The notes under the pieces are model-generated. The model saw nothing but the letters and a program-made list of their open reading frames with translations. It was not told the origin of the DNA and made no database searches. Below, one piece after another: positions 52,577-60,598 of a stretch of 64,000 nt of DNA. The stretch is from positions 1-64,000 of the forward strand of contig NZ_VOSW01000060.1 in assembly GCF_009690905.1 (NCBI RefSeq), in the 5' to 3' direction. Origin of the DNA: Paraburkholderia madseniana (GTDB taxonomy: Bacteria > Pseudomonadota > Gammaproteobacteria > Burkholderiales > Burkholderiaceae). Both the position numbers and the translations under genes were made by a program. Numbering within the stretch: the stretch's first letter is position 1; every line of letters begins with the position of its first letter.

Positions 52577-53332
52577 CTACTTTGCCTCTCTTGGTATGGA
52601 TACGGACTGCGTCTGGTTAAGCGGTAGATAGGTCAGCACCACGTCGGATTCCGAAACCGACTCGACGCGGTACTGGTCATCGACAACTTCGCCCGGTGAA
52701 ACAATCAGCAACCGCTCGCCGTTGCTAAGAAATACCTGCGGCTTGGCCGCTTTCGCATCCAGCTCGCCCACGTACGTGAAAGGCACGGGTGGCGCAGTCG
52801 GCGCCGGTGCTCGCACCTCCGGTACGACCGGCACCTCGACAGGAGGCGGCGGCGGAAGCCACGAAGAGGCGGCGAACGGATTGTTGGTCGATTCGACGGA
52901 CAGAGGCGCGCGCAGGGAGATCAGCCTTGCGCGTGGCGTCGCCGCTATCGTCGGCTTCGCGTTGGCGGCGCCGACGTGCGACGCAGGAACCGGGGCCGGC
53001 GCAACTGCGTGCGTAGTTGCGTGTGTAGCTGCGGACGCGGCCGATGTGGTGGACTGGAGATGAACGGAAGCCGGCCGCGCCTGCATGTCGTCATGCCTCG
53101 CGCCGTGGAGCGCGGCAAGCACCGTCGGCGTCTGGGTCGCCGCCACCTGCACGCGATATCCGAGCCCCACGGCGGCGATCGCGCAGAACGTCAGCAACAC
53201 GCGTTTGACCAGAGCGGGTTTCACGGCTGCGCTGTCCGGTAGATGAGCTCGAACGCGTTTGACCAGAGCGAGGTTCAAAGCTGCGCCGTCCGATAGATGA
53301 GTTCGAACGCGTTTGACCAGAGCGAGGTTCAT
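52577..53332 (-). CDS. GspC/PilP-like inner-membrane coupling protein with triplicated N-terminus
   Basis: A bitopic protein whose C-terminal domain (PFTYVGELDAKAAKPQVFLSNGERLL... to ...YLPLNQTQ) looks like the GspC homology region/PilP domain that contacts the secretin. A membrane helix (RVLLTFCAIAAVGLGYRV) and a Pro/Ala linker precede it. The N-terminus is built from three in-frame copies of an 18-residue unit, each ending ALVKRV, created by a 54-bp DNA repeat. Each copy supplies a start: ATG 53332 (251 aa), TTG 53278 (233 aa) and GTG 53224 (215 aa). ATG 53332 overlaps the preceding gene's stop. The ancestral protein probably began at the third copy. Confidence 0.8.
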   Translation of the reverse strand: MNLALVKRVRTHLSDGAALNLALVKRVRAHLPDSAAVKPALVKRVLLTFCAIAAVGLGYRVQVAATQTPTVLAALHGARHDDMQARPASVHLQSTTSAASAATHATTHAVAPAPVPASHVGAANAKPTIAATPRARLISLRAPLSVESTNNPFAASSWLPPPPPVEVPVVPEVRAPAPTAPPVPFTYVGELDAKAAKPQVFLSNGERLLIVSPGEVVDDQYRVESVSESDVVLTYLPLNQTQSVSIPREAK

Positions 53333-53362
53333 GGCTGCGCCGTCCGATAGATGAGTTCGAAG
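53198..53362. repeat. Tandem 54-bp repeat spanning a gene junction
   Basis: Nearly identical 54-bp units occupy 53227-53280 and 53281-53334, with partial copies on both sides (from about 53198, and to about 53362). On the - strand each unit joins the 3' end of the PilO-like gene (FELIYRTAQP then stop) to the 5' end of the GspC-like gene (start, then NLALVKRV). The units therefore repeat the overlapping stop/start junction itself. Because 54 is divisible by three, the downstream frame stays open through all copies. Confidence 0.9.
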
Positions 53363-53904
53363 CGGACCCGCGCATCGAGAATGTTGCCGTCGACCGCAGG
53401 ACGTTCGACGTGGATCGCCTGTAGCGCCGCATTGGGCACGTTGTTCAGGACTGCCGCGAGAAAATGCCGGATCGCGCTGTACTGATCCTTGACAGGCAAC
53501 AGCACCTGATACCGCGTAAAGGGCGCACCGGCTTCGGTCGTCACCTGATATTCGGCGGAGCCGAGCGTCAGATTGCTGTCGCGAGCCTGCGCGAATATCA
53601 CCGCGATATCGCTCGCGCTTTGCGTGAAACCCGGGAACAGTCCCGGCAAGGTATCGAGCGCAACCGCATCCGCCGGCTCGCTGCGCTCGCCGGCACGGTG
53701 ATGCGCGTTCGCCGTCCGCGCGACGCGCGCAGGATCCTGCATCTCGTGCATGTCGCGCGTCCCGGCGTCCACACTGGGAGTTGAGGCGCACACGATGGCG
53801 GCCGCGCCGATCACCAGCGCGCCGAGCAGTCCCGGCAGGCCGAACGCGCGCCGCATCTCGAAGCGCAGCGTCAACAGCATGTCCTGTAGCTGGTCCGCTT
53901 TCAT
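53329..53904 (-). CDS. PilO/GspM-like inner-membrane assembly protein
   Basis: A 191-residue bitopic protein: short cytoplasmic N-terminus, membrane helix 'GLPGLLGALVIGAAAIVCAS' (about 24-43) and a periplasmic alpha/beta domain ('YSAIRHFLAAVLNNVPNAALQAIHVERP... DARVRFELIY') like the ferredoxin-like fold of PilO/GspM. ATG 53904 has GGAGGAAG immediately upstream and overlaps the preceding stop (ATGA). Its last codons are part of the tandemly copied unit. It sits at the PilO position of the PilM-N-O-P-Q order. Confidence 0.77.
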   Translation of the reverse strand: MKADQLQDMLLTLRFEMRRAFGLPGLLGALVIGAAAIVCASTPSVDAGTRDMHEMQDPARVARTANAHHRAGERSEPADAVALDTLPGLFPGFTQSASDIAVIFAQARDSNLTLGSAEYQVTTEAGAPFTRYQVLLPVKDQYSAIRHFLAAVLNNVPNAALQAIHVERPAVDGNILDARVRFELIYRTAQP

Positions 53905-54431
53905 GACTTCCTCCAGACGGCAGTGATCTGGAAACGCACCGGTTTGCCCGGCACGTTCGTCTCGATCAGGTGATCGTTGAGCACGGCTTCCCGCAGCAGA
54001 ACGCTGCTCTGCAGATACTTCAGGTACGCGATCATCGCGTCGAAGTTCTTCGCCTCGGCCGTGATACGGATCTGGCTTTGCGCGGGGTTCTGATCGATGC
54101 CGATCAGCGCGACATCGTGATCCGGATAGTCTTCGACGATCGAGAAGAGGTCCTGCCACGGCACGGTCAGTTCCCGCAGAACCGACTGACTCTGCTTTTC
54201 CGCGAGCCTGGCGGCCGGCGTCAGCGGCGCCTTCAGCAAATGCCGGCTTGCCATTGTCTGCTGCCGGACGGCCTCCAGTTGCGCCTGCGCGCGATCGTTT
54301 TCCGCGTGCGCTTGCCAGAGCCGCGCGCCGCTTGCGAGCAACAGCACGGCAGCGGCGCACAGCAGGATCAGGCCGCCCGCCGCGGGGGTGGCGCGGCGCC
54401 CACTGAAGTCGAGGTCAAGGCGCGGGATCAT
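53901..54431 (-). CDS. PilN-like inner-membrane assembly protein
   Basis: A 176-residue bitopic protein with a short cytoplasmic leader (MIPRLDLDFSGRR) resembling the PilM-binding N-terminal peptide of PilN. A membrane helix follows (about 20-36), then a coiled-coil-like stretch and a periplasmic ferredoxin-like domain ending VRFQITAVWRKS. ATG 54431 overlaps the stop of the PilM-like gene (ATGA), with GGAG 8 bases upstream. Position and topology support PilN (or the C-terminal half of GspL) as its role; primary sequence is divergent. Confidence 0.77.
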   Translation of the reverse strand: MIPRLDLDFSGRRATPAAGGLILLCAAAVLLLASGARLWQAHAENDRAQAQLEAVRQQTMASRHLLKAPLTPAARLAEKQSQSVLRELTVPWQDLFSIVEDYPDHDVALIGIDQNPAQSQIRITAEAKNFDAMIAYLKYLQSSVLLREAVLNDHLIETNVPGKPVRFQITAVWRKS

Positions 54432-55315
54432 TGTGCACACTCCATCAGCCGATGCGCAGGCGAGCGGTCCGTTGCCGGCGTCTGCCGGATTGCCGCCGCA
54501 AAACGCGCTTCGAACGGCGCCAGTTCGGTCTCGACCCCGAAGAGATGGATCTTGCAGTCTTCGTGCTTCAGGCTCGCCCGCGTCGCCGAGCGTTCGAACA
54601 ACTGCTCGGCCAGTTCGGCCAGCCGGGACGCGTCGCCCGCATCACCCGGAAACAGGCGCTGTGTGTCGTAGGCGACCCAGCGATTCTGCTCGATCATGAC
54701 CGCCTGCATCTGCTCGTCCGCGACGAACAGCAGCAGCGCCTCACCGCCCTCGGCTGCATCGCCGACGCGGTTGAGCATCTCCGGAAGGCAGAGCGTCAAG
54801 CGGCCAATCCCGACATGTTCGGCCGCGCTCACGTCGTGGATACCGTCAAGCAGTTCGCGCGACATCGCGCTGGCAAACAGAGCCCGACCGCCGCGCTGCA
54901 CACTGAACCGCACCACCAGCGACGCGCCGTCAATCCCGTAGGTATCGGTGAAATAGGCTAAGGCGATCTCTTCGAGTTCGCGCGCGCGCAGCGCGCGGAA
55001 ATCGCCGCGCAAGATCGCGTGATTGCCCCAGAAATCATCCAGCACGATGGTTGCGCTGCGCTTCTGCACAACCTCCTGCTGCACTGACGCGGCATCCGCC
55101 GCGGGCGTGGCGATGAGCGTGTCGGCAAGCGCTGTGCGCAGCGCATCGAGTGCGCCCGGTTCGGTGCAGCACTGCGCCTCTGGAATCGCAACGCTGGCAG
55201 GCTCGGCGGCAGATGCCGGTTTGCGCAGGCGCGACAGCCGGGGCATGCGTGCACCGACGACAATCTCGCGTGTGCCGACTCCGATTGCAAGCGGACTATT
55301 CAACCATCGTGACAC
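54428..55315 (-). CDS. PilM/GspL cytoplasmic-domain-like protein
   Basis: A 295-residue soluble protein without a membrane helix. It starts 'MSRWLNSPLAIGVGTREIVV', like the actin-fold opening of PilM/GspL, and includes 'RATIVLDDFWGNHAIL'-like SATIVLDDFWGNHAILRGDF and 'GRLTLCLPEMLNRV'. It likely links the ATPase to the PilN/PilO-like pair. The start is GTG inside the last codons of the GspE gene (20-bp overlap). Separate PilM- and PilN-like genes, instead of one fused GspL, are a pilus-like trait in an otherwise T2SS-like operon. Confidence 0.75.
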   Translation of the reverse strand: MSRWLNSPLAIGVGTREIVVGARMPRLSRLRKPASAAEPASVAIPEAQCCTEPGALDALRTALADTLIATPAADAASVQQEVVQKRSATIVLDDFWGNHAILRGDFRALRARELEEIALAYFTDTYGIDGASLVVRFSVQRGGRALFASAMSRELLDGIHDVSAAEHVGIGRLTLCLPEMLNRVGDAAEGGEALLLFVADEQMQAVMIEQNRWVAYDTQRLFPGDAGDASRLAELAEQLFERSATRASLKHEDCKIHLFGVETELAPFEARFAAAIRQTPATDRSPAHRLMECAQ

Positions 55316-57059
55316 GGTTAATCTCCTCGAGAGTCGTTTCGCCGCGCTTCACCAGTTCGACCGCGGCGGTACGCAGCGACTGCATGCCGTAGCGCATCGC
55401 TGCCGCCTTGATAGCTCCAAGCGGCGCGCGCTCCGACAACAGTTGCCGCAACTCGTCGTTCATGCGCAAAGCTTCCGCGATCGCGCGGCGTCCGCGGTAC
55501 CCGCTGCCGCGGCACGCCGCGCAGCCCGTGCCGCGATGAAACAAATAACTGCCGGCGGTATCCGGATCGATGCCTGAACGGACCAGCGTGTCCGCGTCGA
55601 CCGTCTCATCGGTTGTGCAATCCGGGCAGCACTGCCGCAAGAGACGCTGGGCGACGACGCCGTTGAGCGCGGACACGAAGCTGTACGGATCGACCTCCAT
55701 GTTCGTGAAGCGGCCGATCACGTCGAACACGTTGTTCGCGTGCACGGTGGTGAACACCTGGTGACCGGTCAGCGCTGCCTGCACGGCGATTTGCGCGGTT
55801 TCCGGATCGCGGATTTCGCCGACCATGATCTTGTCGGGGTCATGCCGCAAAATCGACCGCAGTCCGCGCGCGAACGTCAGCCCCTTCGCTTCGTTGACCG
55901 GAATCTGCAGGATGTCGCCCAACTGATATTCGACCGGGTCCTCGATCGTCACGATCTTTTCAAGGCCGTTGTTGATTTCAGTAAGAATCGCGTAGAGCGT
56001 CGTCGTCTTGCCGCTGCCGGTCGGCCCGGTCACGAGCAGCATTCCATACGGCATCGAGGCGACCGAACGCATGAAGCGTGTATCGGCCTGCTGAAAACCC
56101 AGTGCCTCGAGCGTCAGGCCGCCGGAAGCCTGCGAGAGCTGATAGCGGTCAAGGATCCGCAGCACCGCGTCCTCGCCGAACTGGTTCGGCATGATCGACA
56201 CGCGGAAATCGATGTCACGTCCCGCGTACTGCGCCTTGAAACGCCCGTCCTGCGGAACGCGGCGCTCGGCAATATCAAGTTCGGAAATCACCTTCACGCG
56301 CGACAGGACCTGGTCGGCGACATCGCGGCCTTCCACCCGGCGGACCACAGTCAGCACGCCGTCCACGCGGCACTTGATCATCAAACCGCTGGCACGGCAT
56401 TCGAGGTGGATGTCGCTTGCCATCATCTTCAGCGCGTCATAGATCGTCGAGTTGAGCAGCCTCACCACCGGGCTGTCGTCACTGCTGATGCCCTGCAGCG
56501 TCAACGCAAGCGAAGACGGATCGACTGCACTCTGGATCGGGTCGTCGAACGCGAGCGAATCCATCGCCCGCACGTCTTTTTCGCGCACGGCCAGATACGC
56601 GCTGATGTCTCCCGCGCTCGCGAGCGCCCAGCCGTACGGCACGGTCGGCCGTGAGCGCATGCGGTGTTCGACGCAGCCTCGCGTGCGCGCGTCGAGCGGA
56701 TCGGCGATGACGAACAGAAGACCGTTGCCACTGTTTGTGCCGCTTGTACCATTTGCGCCGCTTGCCTCGCGAAAGCACACACACAGGCGAGTCGTCGCTT
56801 CGACGAACGACATCACGTCGAAATCGGGCTCGTACTGGTTCAACTCGCGCATGCTGATCGGCTTCATGCGAAATTGCTCGGCCAACTGGGCGCGCATCTC
56901 GTCCGCGCTCAGCGCCGTCTGCGTCATCAACTCCTCCAGCGCACGAATGCCGGAACCATGCCGCTCGCCGAGCGTTCGCAGTGCGTCGCGCAGCTCGACA
57001 CGCGGTTCGGCACGCGGTTCGACATTGAGGCTTGCCAGAGTTGTGCTGACGGAATCCAC
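55296..57059 (-). CDS. GspE/PilB-type secretion ATPase
   Basis: A 587-residue AAA-like assembly ATPase powering pseudopilus extension from the cytoplasmic face. An N1E/MshEN-like N-domain (about 1-120) is followed by the ATPase: Walker A GPTGSGKTTTLYAIL, Asp box 'TIEDPVEYQLGDILQIPVNEAKGLTFARGLRSILR', Walker B IMVGEIRDPETAQIA. A zinc tetracysteine motif runs from CCPDC to GCAACRGSGYRGR. The tetracysteine motif is typical of GspE and PilB. It lies 19 bp after gspF. Confidence 0.93.
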   Translation of the reverse strand: MDSVSTTLASLNVEPRAEPRVELRDALRTLGERHGSGIRALEELMTQTALSADEMRAQLAEQFRMKPISMRELNQYEPDFDVMSFVEATTRLCVCFREASGANGTSGTNSGNGLLFVIADPLDARTRGCVEHRMRSRPTVPYGWALASAGDISAYLAVREKDVRAMDSLAFDDPIQSAVDPSSLALTLQGISSDDSPVVRLLNSTIYDALKMMASDIHLECRASGLMIKCRVDGVLTVVRRVEGRDVADQVLSRVKVISELDIAERRVPQDGRFKAQYAGRDIDFRVSIMPNQFGEDAVLRILDRYQLSQASGGLTLEALGFQQADTRFMRSVASMPYGMLLVTGPTGSGKTTTLYAILTEINNGLEKIVTIEDPVEYQLGDILQIPVNEAKGLTFARGLRSILRHDPDKIMVGEIRDPETAQIAVQAALTGHQVFTTVHANNVFDVIGRFTNMEVDPYSFVSALNGVVAQRLLRQCCPDCTTDETVDADTLVRSGIDPDTAGSYLFHRGTGCAACRGSGYRGRRAIAEALRMNDELRQLLSERAPLGAIKAAAMRYGMQSLRTAAVELVKRGETTLEEINRVTMVE

Positions 57060-57078
57060 GTCTTTTCTCCAGGAAGGT

Positions 57079-58281
57079 CTATTGAATGCTCGATGCGATT
57101 TCGAAAATCGGCATGTACATCAGCACGACAATTCCACCGATCACCACACCGATAAAAATCATCATCGCGGGTTCGATCAAACGCGAGATCAGATCAATCG
57201 TGCGGGACACCTGTGCCTCCTGAAACGCAGCGATTCTGTCGAGAACAGGCCCAAGACCACCGGTCTTCTCCGCCACCGTCAGGAGCCGGTAGGAAATCGG
57301 GTTGGCGAGTCCACCCTGCTGAAACGCGTCGGAGATCTTTGTGCCGTTGCGCACCTGCTGGAGGGCCTCTGCGAGTGCGGCCTGGTCCGCGCGGCCGACC
57401 AGCCCATGCGCAAGATCGAACGCGCGCACGGCGGGAATACCGCCGTCGACCAGCATGGCGGTCGTGCGATAAAACTGCGACTGGCGAAAGACACGGAAGT
57501 GTTGCCCGATGCCGGGCAGGGCAAGCATGCGATCGGTGATCCAGGTCCGGACCGCCGGCCGGCGCAGCGCGAACCCGGCCCCCACCGCCAGCACGGCAAG
57601 GCTGACGCTCAACTCCGCCCCGTGGGCGTGCACCATGCTGCCCCAGGCGATCAGCAAGCGCGAGAGCAGCGGGAGTTCGCGCCCGCTGTGTTCAAGCAAG
57701 GTCGCGAACCTCGGCACGACGAAGCCCAGCAGGAACAGCACGACCGCCGCGCCCACCAGCAACAGAACAGATGGATAGATCGCTGCCGACACCACCCGGC
57801 CGCGCAGTTCGTGAAGCATCGCGCTATTGCGCGAATAGCGGGTCAAGCTATCCGCGAGGCCGCCGGTTTGCTCGCTGGCTTTCACGCAGGCGACCAGCAC
57901 CGGTGGAAAGATGTGACTCGCGTGCTCGAGCGCCGCGGAGAGTGACTGCCCCTCTTCCAGTAGCCGCAACAGCTCCCGGTACACCTGCGCCGAAGCCTCG
58001 CGGCGCTCATTGCCGCCAAGCGTGCGCAATGCGTCGACAACGCCGACGCCTGCATCGAGCAATGCCGCGAGTTCGCGCGCGAACAGTTCGACGTTGAACC
58101 TGGCGCCGGGCAGCGCCGCCCAGTTCTTCCGGTAGTGCCGCCGCGCGGCGTCGGCGCGAACCGATACGACGCGAAGACCGCGGGCGCGTGCAAGCGACGC
58201 AGCAGTCGACGAAGAATCGCTATCGATGCGAAGCGTCTGGACCGCACCACTGGTATCGAAAACACGCAGCACGTACTTCAC
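57079..58281 (-). CDS. GspF/PilC-type inner-membrane platform protein
   Basis: A 400-residue polytopic platform protein with two T2SSF domains. The first has 'FARELAALLDAGVGVVDALRTLG' and 'GGLADSLTRYS'; the second has 'YRTTAMLVDGGIPAVRAFDLA' and 'RLLTVAEKTGGLGPVLDRIA'. Three membrane helices lie at the usual sites. GTG 58281 is chosen because AAGGAGAG lies 5 bases upstream; a longer frame adds an unrelated arginine-rich leader. Length matches the family. It organises the pseudopilus base with GspE. Confidence 0.92.
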   Translation of the reverse strand: MKYVLRVFDTSGAVQTLRIDSDSSSTAASLARARGLRVVSVRADAARRHYRKNWAALPGARFNVELFARELAALLDAGVGVVDALRTLGGNERREASAQVYRELLRLLEEGQSLSAALEHASHIFPPVLVACVKASEQTGGLADSLTRYSRNSAMLHELRGRVVSAAIYPSVLLLVGAAVVLFLLGFVVPRFATLLEHSGRELPLLSRLLIAWGSMVHAHGAELSVSLAVLAVGAGFALRRPAVRTWITDRMLALPGIGQHFRVFRQSQFYRTTAMLVDGGIPAVRAFDLAHGLVGRADQAALAEALQQVRNGTKISDAFQQGGLANPISYRLLTVAEKTGGLGPVLDRIAAFQEAQVSRTIDLISRLIEPAMMIFIGVVIGGIVVLMYMPIFEIASSIQ

Positions 58282-58344
58282 GTCGACTCTCCTTGCAAAC
58301 CACCCACTACCGGCCCAGCGTCGCGGCAACCGCGCGGCGCACCG

Positions 58345-58827
58345 TTACCACGACGAGACGGTCGTGTTCTCACCGATGCCACCGCCTCGTCCATCCTTGC
58401 CAAGCGAAAACAGATCGTAGTCGCCGTGCTCACCCGGCGAACGATACTGGTACGGGCGATCCCACGGATCGACCGGCACCGCCTTCGCCAGATACGGCCC
58501 GCTCCAATGCGCCGCATCCTGCGGTTTGGCGATGAGCGCCTGCAGCCCTTCTTCGGTCGACGGATAAGACCCGACATCCAGCCGGTATTGATCGAGCGCC
58601 TGCCCCAGCGAGACGATCTGCGCGCGCGCGATCTTCGTATTCGACTTGCCGACCTGTTCGAAATATCGGGGAGCAACGAGACCTGCCAGCAAGCCGATGA
58701 TGACCATCACCACGAGCAGCTCGAGCAGCGTGAAACCGCGGCTACGTCGCGCGCCCTTTTCGAGGCGGACGCACTGCCACGGACGCCCGGGCATGCCGGG
58801 CTTGATAGCGGACAATTCAGTGTGCAC
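58345..58827 (-). CDS. gspG: Major pseudopilin GspG
   Basis: A 160-residue major pseudopilin. A basic leader of about 31 residues is cleaved at R-G|F-T-L-L-E-L-L, and Glu5 is present. The periplasmic domain has 'LDQYRLDVGSYPSTEEGLQAL', 'VPVDPWDRPYQYRSPGEHGDYDLFSLGKDG', the canonical GspG core with the calcium-binding aspartates near the C-terminus. Translation probably begins at GTG 58827 just after a G-rich AG site; the leader is longer than usual. It heads the eleven-gene operon. Confidence 0.9.
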   Translation of the reverse strand: MHTELSAIKPGMPGRPWQCVRLEKGARRSRGFTLLELLVVMVIIGLLAGLVAPRYFEQVGKSNTKIARAQIVSLGQALDQYRLDVGSYPSTEEGLQALIAKPQDAAHWSGPYLAKAVPVDPWDRPYQYRSPGEHGDYDLFSLGKDGRGGGIGENTTVSSW

Positions 58828-58961
58828 AGCTCCCCCCTGTATCGACCCACCGCTTCGGCATTGCCGAAGCCGTTGAATGCATTCTTGTTCAGGTCGATAC
58901 GGGCAAGAAGTAGGGAGAGCCGTCCAAAGACATGGGTAAAGACCCTCCAGTTGCGCCGCGC

Positions 58962-59651
58962 TTATGCGGAGGGGTGATGCACGCGTTCTTCGTCCGGCAG
59001 CGTCAGCACACCCATGTCGATTGCGATGCGCACAAGACCTGTCACGTTCGTGATGCCCAGCTTGCGCATCAGACTCGCACGATGCTTTTCGATCGTTTTC
59101 GGACTGAGCCTCAGGTGCTCGCCGACCTGCCGATTGGTGTGCCCCTCGACAACGAGTCGCAGCACTGACCGCTCACGGCCGGTCAACGCATCCCAGAGGT
59201 GTGCTTTTTGCGGGGTACCCGCAACGAGGTGCAGCGAATCGGCACAGCGGCCGAGAACGTCGAGACTCGTGTTGTGCCTGCCCTGCATGACAAGCCGCAT
59301 CTCGCCGACCAGGTCTTCGAAAGACGCGTCCTTGATCACATAGCCGTCGGCGCCCGCGGCAAACGACTCTCGCACGTGTTCTTCGCTGCGGTGAACGGTG
59401 AGGACAATGATGCGGATCCGCGGCGCGCGGCGCTTGATTGCGGCGATCGCCTCGAAACCGCTTCCGCCCGGCATCGACAGGTCCATCAGGATGAGATCGG
59501 GCAGCGTCGCGATCGCTAGCCGGTATGCTTCGAGTCCGTCGCACGCCTCACCAACGATGACGTAGTCGCATAGTTCGGACACCATGCGACAAAGGCCGCT
59601 GCGCAAAAGATGCTGATCCTCCGCAATCAGCACACGATGCTGTTTAGCCAA
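58962..59651 (-). CDS. NarL/LuxR-type response regulator (first of two paralogues)
   Basis: A 229-residue regulator with a receiver domain and a C-terminal LuxR HTH. Phospho-acceptor Asp57 lies in LILMDLSMPGGSGF; the HTH shows 'LTGRERSVLRLVVEGHTNRQVGEHLRLSPKTIEKHR'. TTG 59651 is preferred because GGAG lies 8 bases upstream and the receiver then begins at once; GTG 59672 is the in-frame alternative. It lies directly upstream of gspG on the same strand, 134 bp away. Closely similar to the regulator at 61751-62533. Confidence 0.88.
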   Translation of the reverse strand: MAKQHRVLIAEDQHLLRSGLCRMVSELCDYVIVGEACDGLEAYRLAIATLPDLILMDLSMPGGSGFEAIAAIKRRAPRIRIIVLTVHRSEEHVRESFAAGADGYVIKDASFEDLVGEMRLVMQGRHNTSLDVLGRCADSLHLVAGTPQKAHLWDALTGRERSVLRLVVEGHTNRQVGEHLRLSPKTIEKHRASLMRKLGITNVTGLVRIAIDMGVLTLPDEERVHHPSA

Positions 59652-59681
59652 TTTCGTCGCTCCTGACAGCACCGTGCGCGG

Positions 59682-60314
59682 TTAGTTGGACGCAACGGCG
59701 TCATGGTAGGCGCTCAGCAGTTCCGCTGGCGTCGCGAAGCCGTCGATGCGCAGCCACGGCTTTCCGGGCGCCGATCGCACGAATGCAACCGGCGTGTGAT
59801 TCATCTTGTCGCCCCGATAGACGTTGAAGGCGCGTTGCGTCGTAATGCTCGCCTCGACGGTGCCGGTGTAGTGCTGCCACTCCGGACCCGCGTCGAATCG
59901 GGCTGCGTACGTTCTAAGGCGTGCCGGGGTGTCCTGCTCAGGATCGATCGAGATCGACACGATGTGCACCTTGTCCCGCTCGCCGCCCAACTCGCTTTGC
60001 AACTTCTCGAGCGTCTGGCTGACCATGGGGCAAATGGTGGTGCAGGTGGTGTAGATGAAAGTCAGGATCACCGGCCGGCCGTCGTTCAGTTCATCGATCA
60101 ACGAGACCGTCTTACCGTCGTCCCTGACCAGCTTCACCGGCGGCAGCGTATAGTCGACGGTTGAGCGCATGGTGCCCGACATCATGTGATGATGCATATG
60201 CGCGTCGGCGCCATCGGCGGCATCTGCGGCAGACGCGCACCATGCCGCGGGACCTGCCAGTCCGGCGCCGGCTAGCAGAACCGCGCCGATCAGGACTACG
60301 TTGGTCGTTCTCAT
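59682..60314 (-). CDS. SCO1/SenC-family copper/thiol protein
   Basis: A 210-residue exported thioredoxin-fold protein. The signal sequence is followed by a Met/His-rich patch (AHMHHHMM, about 38-45). The copper/redox motif is Cys91-x3-Cys95 in TTCTTICPM with distal His173, the classical SCO set. SCO proteins deliver copper to cytochrome oxidase or act as thiol reductants in the periplasm. No oxidase gene is nearby; it lies instead between two regulator genes of the secretion locus. GGAG precedes ATG 60314. Confidence 0.87.
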   Translation of the reverse strand: MRTTNVVLIGAVLLAGAGLAGPAAWCASAADAADGADAHMHHHMMSGTMRSTVDYTLPPVKLVRDDGKTVSLIDELNDGRPVILTFIYTTCTTICPMVSQTLEKLQSELGGERDKVHIVSISIDPEQDTPARLRTYAARFDAGPEWQHYTGTVEASITTQRAFNVYRGDKMNHTPVAFVRSAPGKPWLRIDGFATPAELLSAYHDAVASN

Positions 60315-60561
60315 CGCTGGCTCCAGAAGTATCATGAACACGGCGTCGATACCCGCGTGAGCGCATGAAAGGCGCGCCACCGTGCATATTCAGTCTCATG
60401 AATTTGTGCGCGAGCGTCATTGGATGAGAGCCCCCAAAGCACGGTAGGGCATGTCCGCCAGCGGGAAAACCCGCCTCGTTCAGCCGGGGTGTCCCCACAT
60501 CGCGACTCAGTACTTGCCCGGTTGCAGCGAGGGTTAGTCGAGGCCTACAATTACTTATAGC

Positions 60562-60578
60562 CTTAAGGTTTCCTTAAG
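60562..60578. promoter_or_regulatory. Inverted repeat CTTAAGG-TTT-CCTTAAG upstream of the histidine kinase
   Basis: A perfect 7-bp inverted repeat with a 3-base centre, 20 bp before the kinase ATG, following an A/T-rich ACTTATAG. The spacing suits a dimeric regulator such as the neighbouring NarL-type proteins. It could also be part of the promoter. Confidence 0.45.
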
Positions 60579-60598
60579 AAAACGCATCGGGATCTCCA

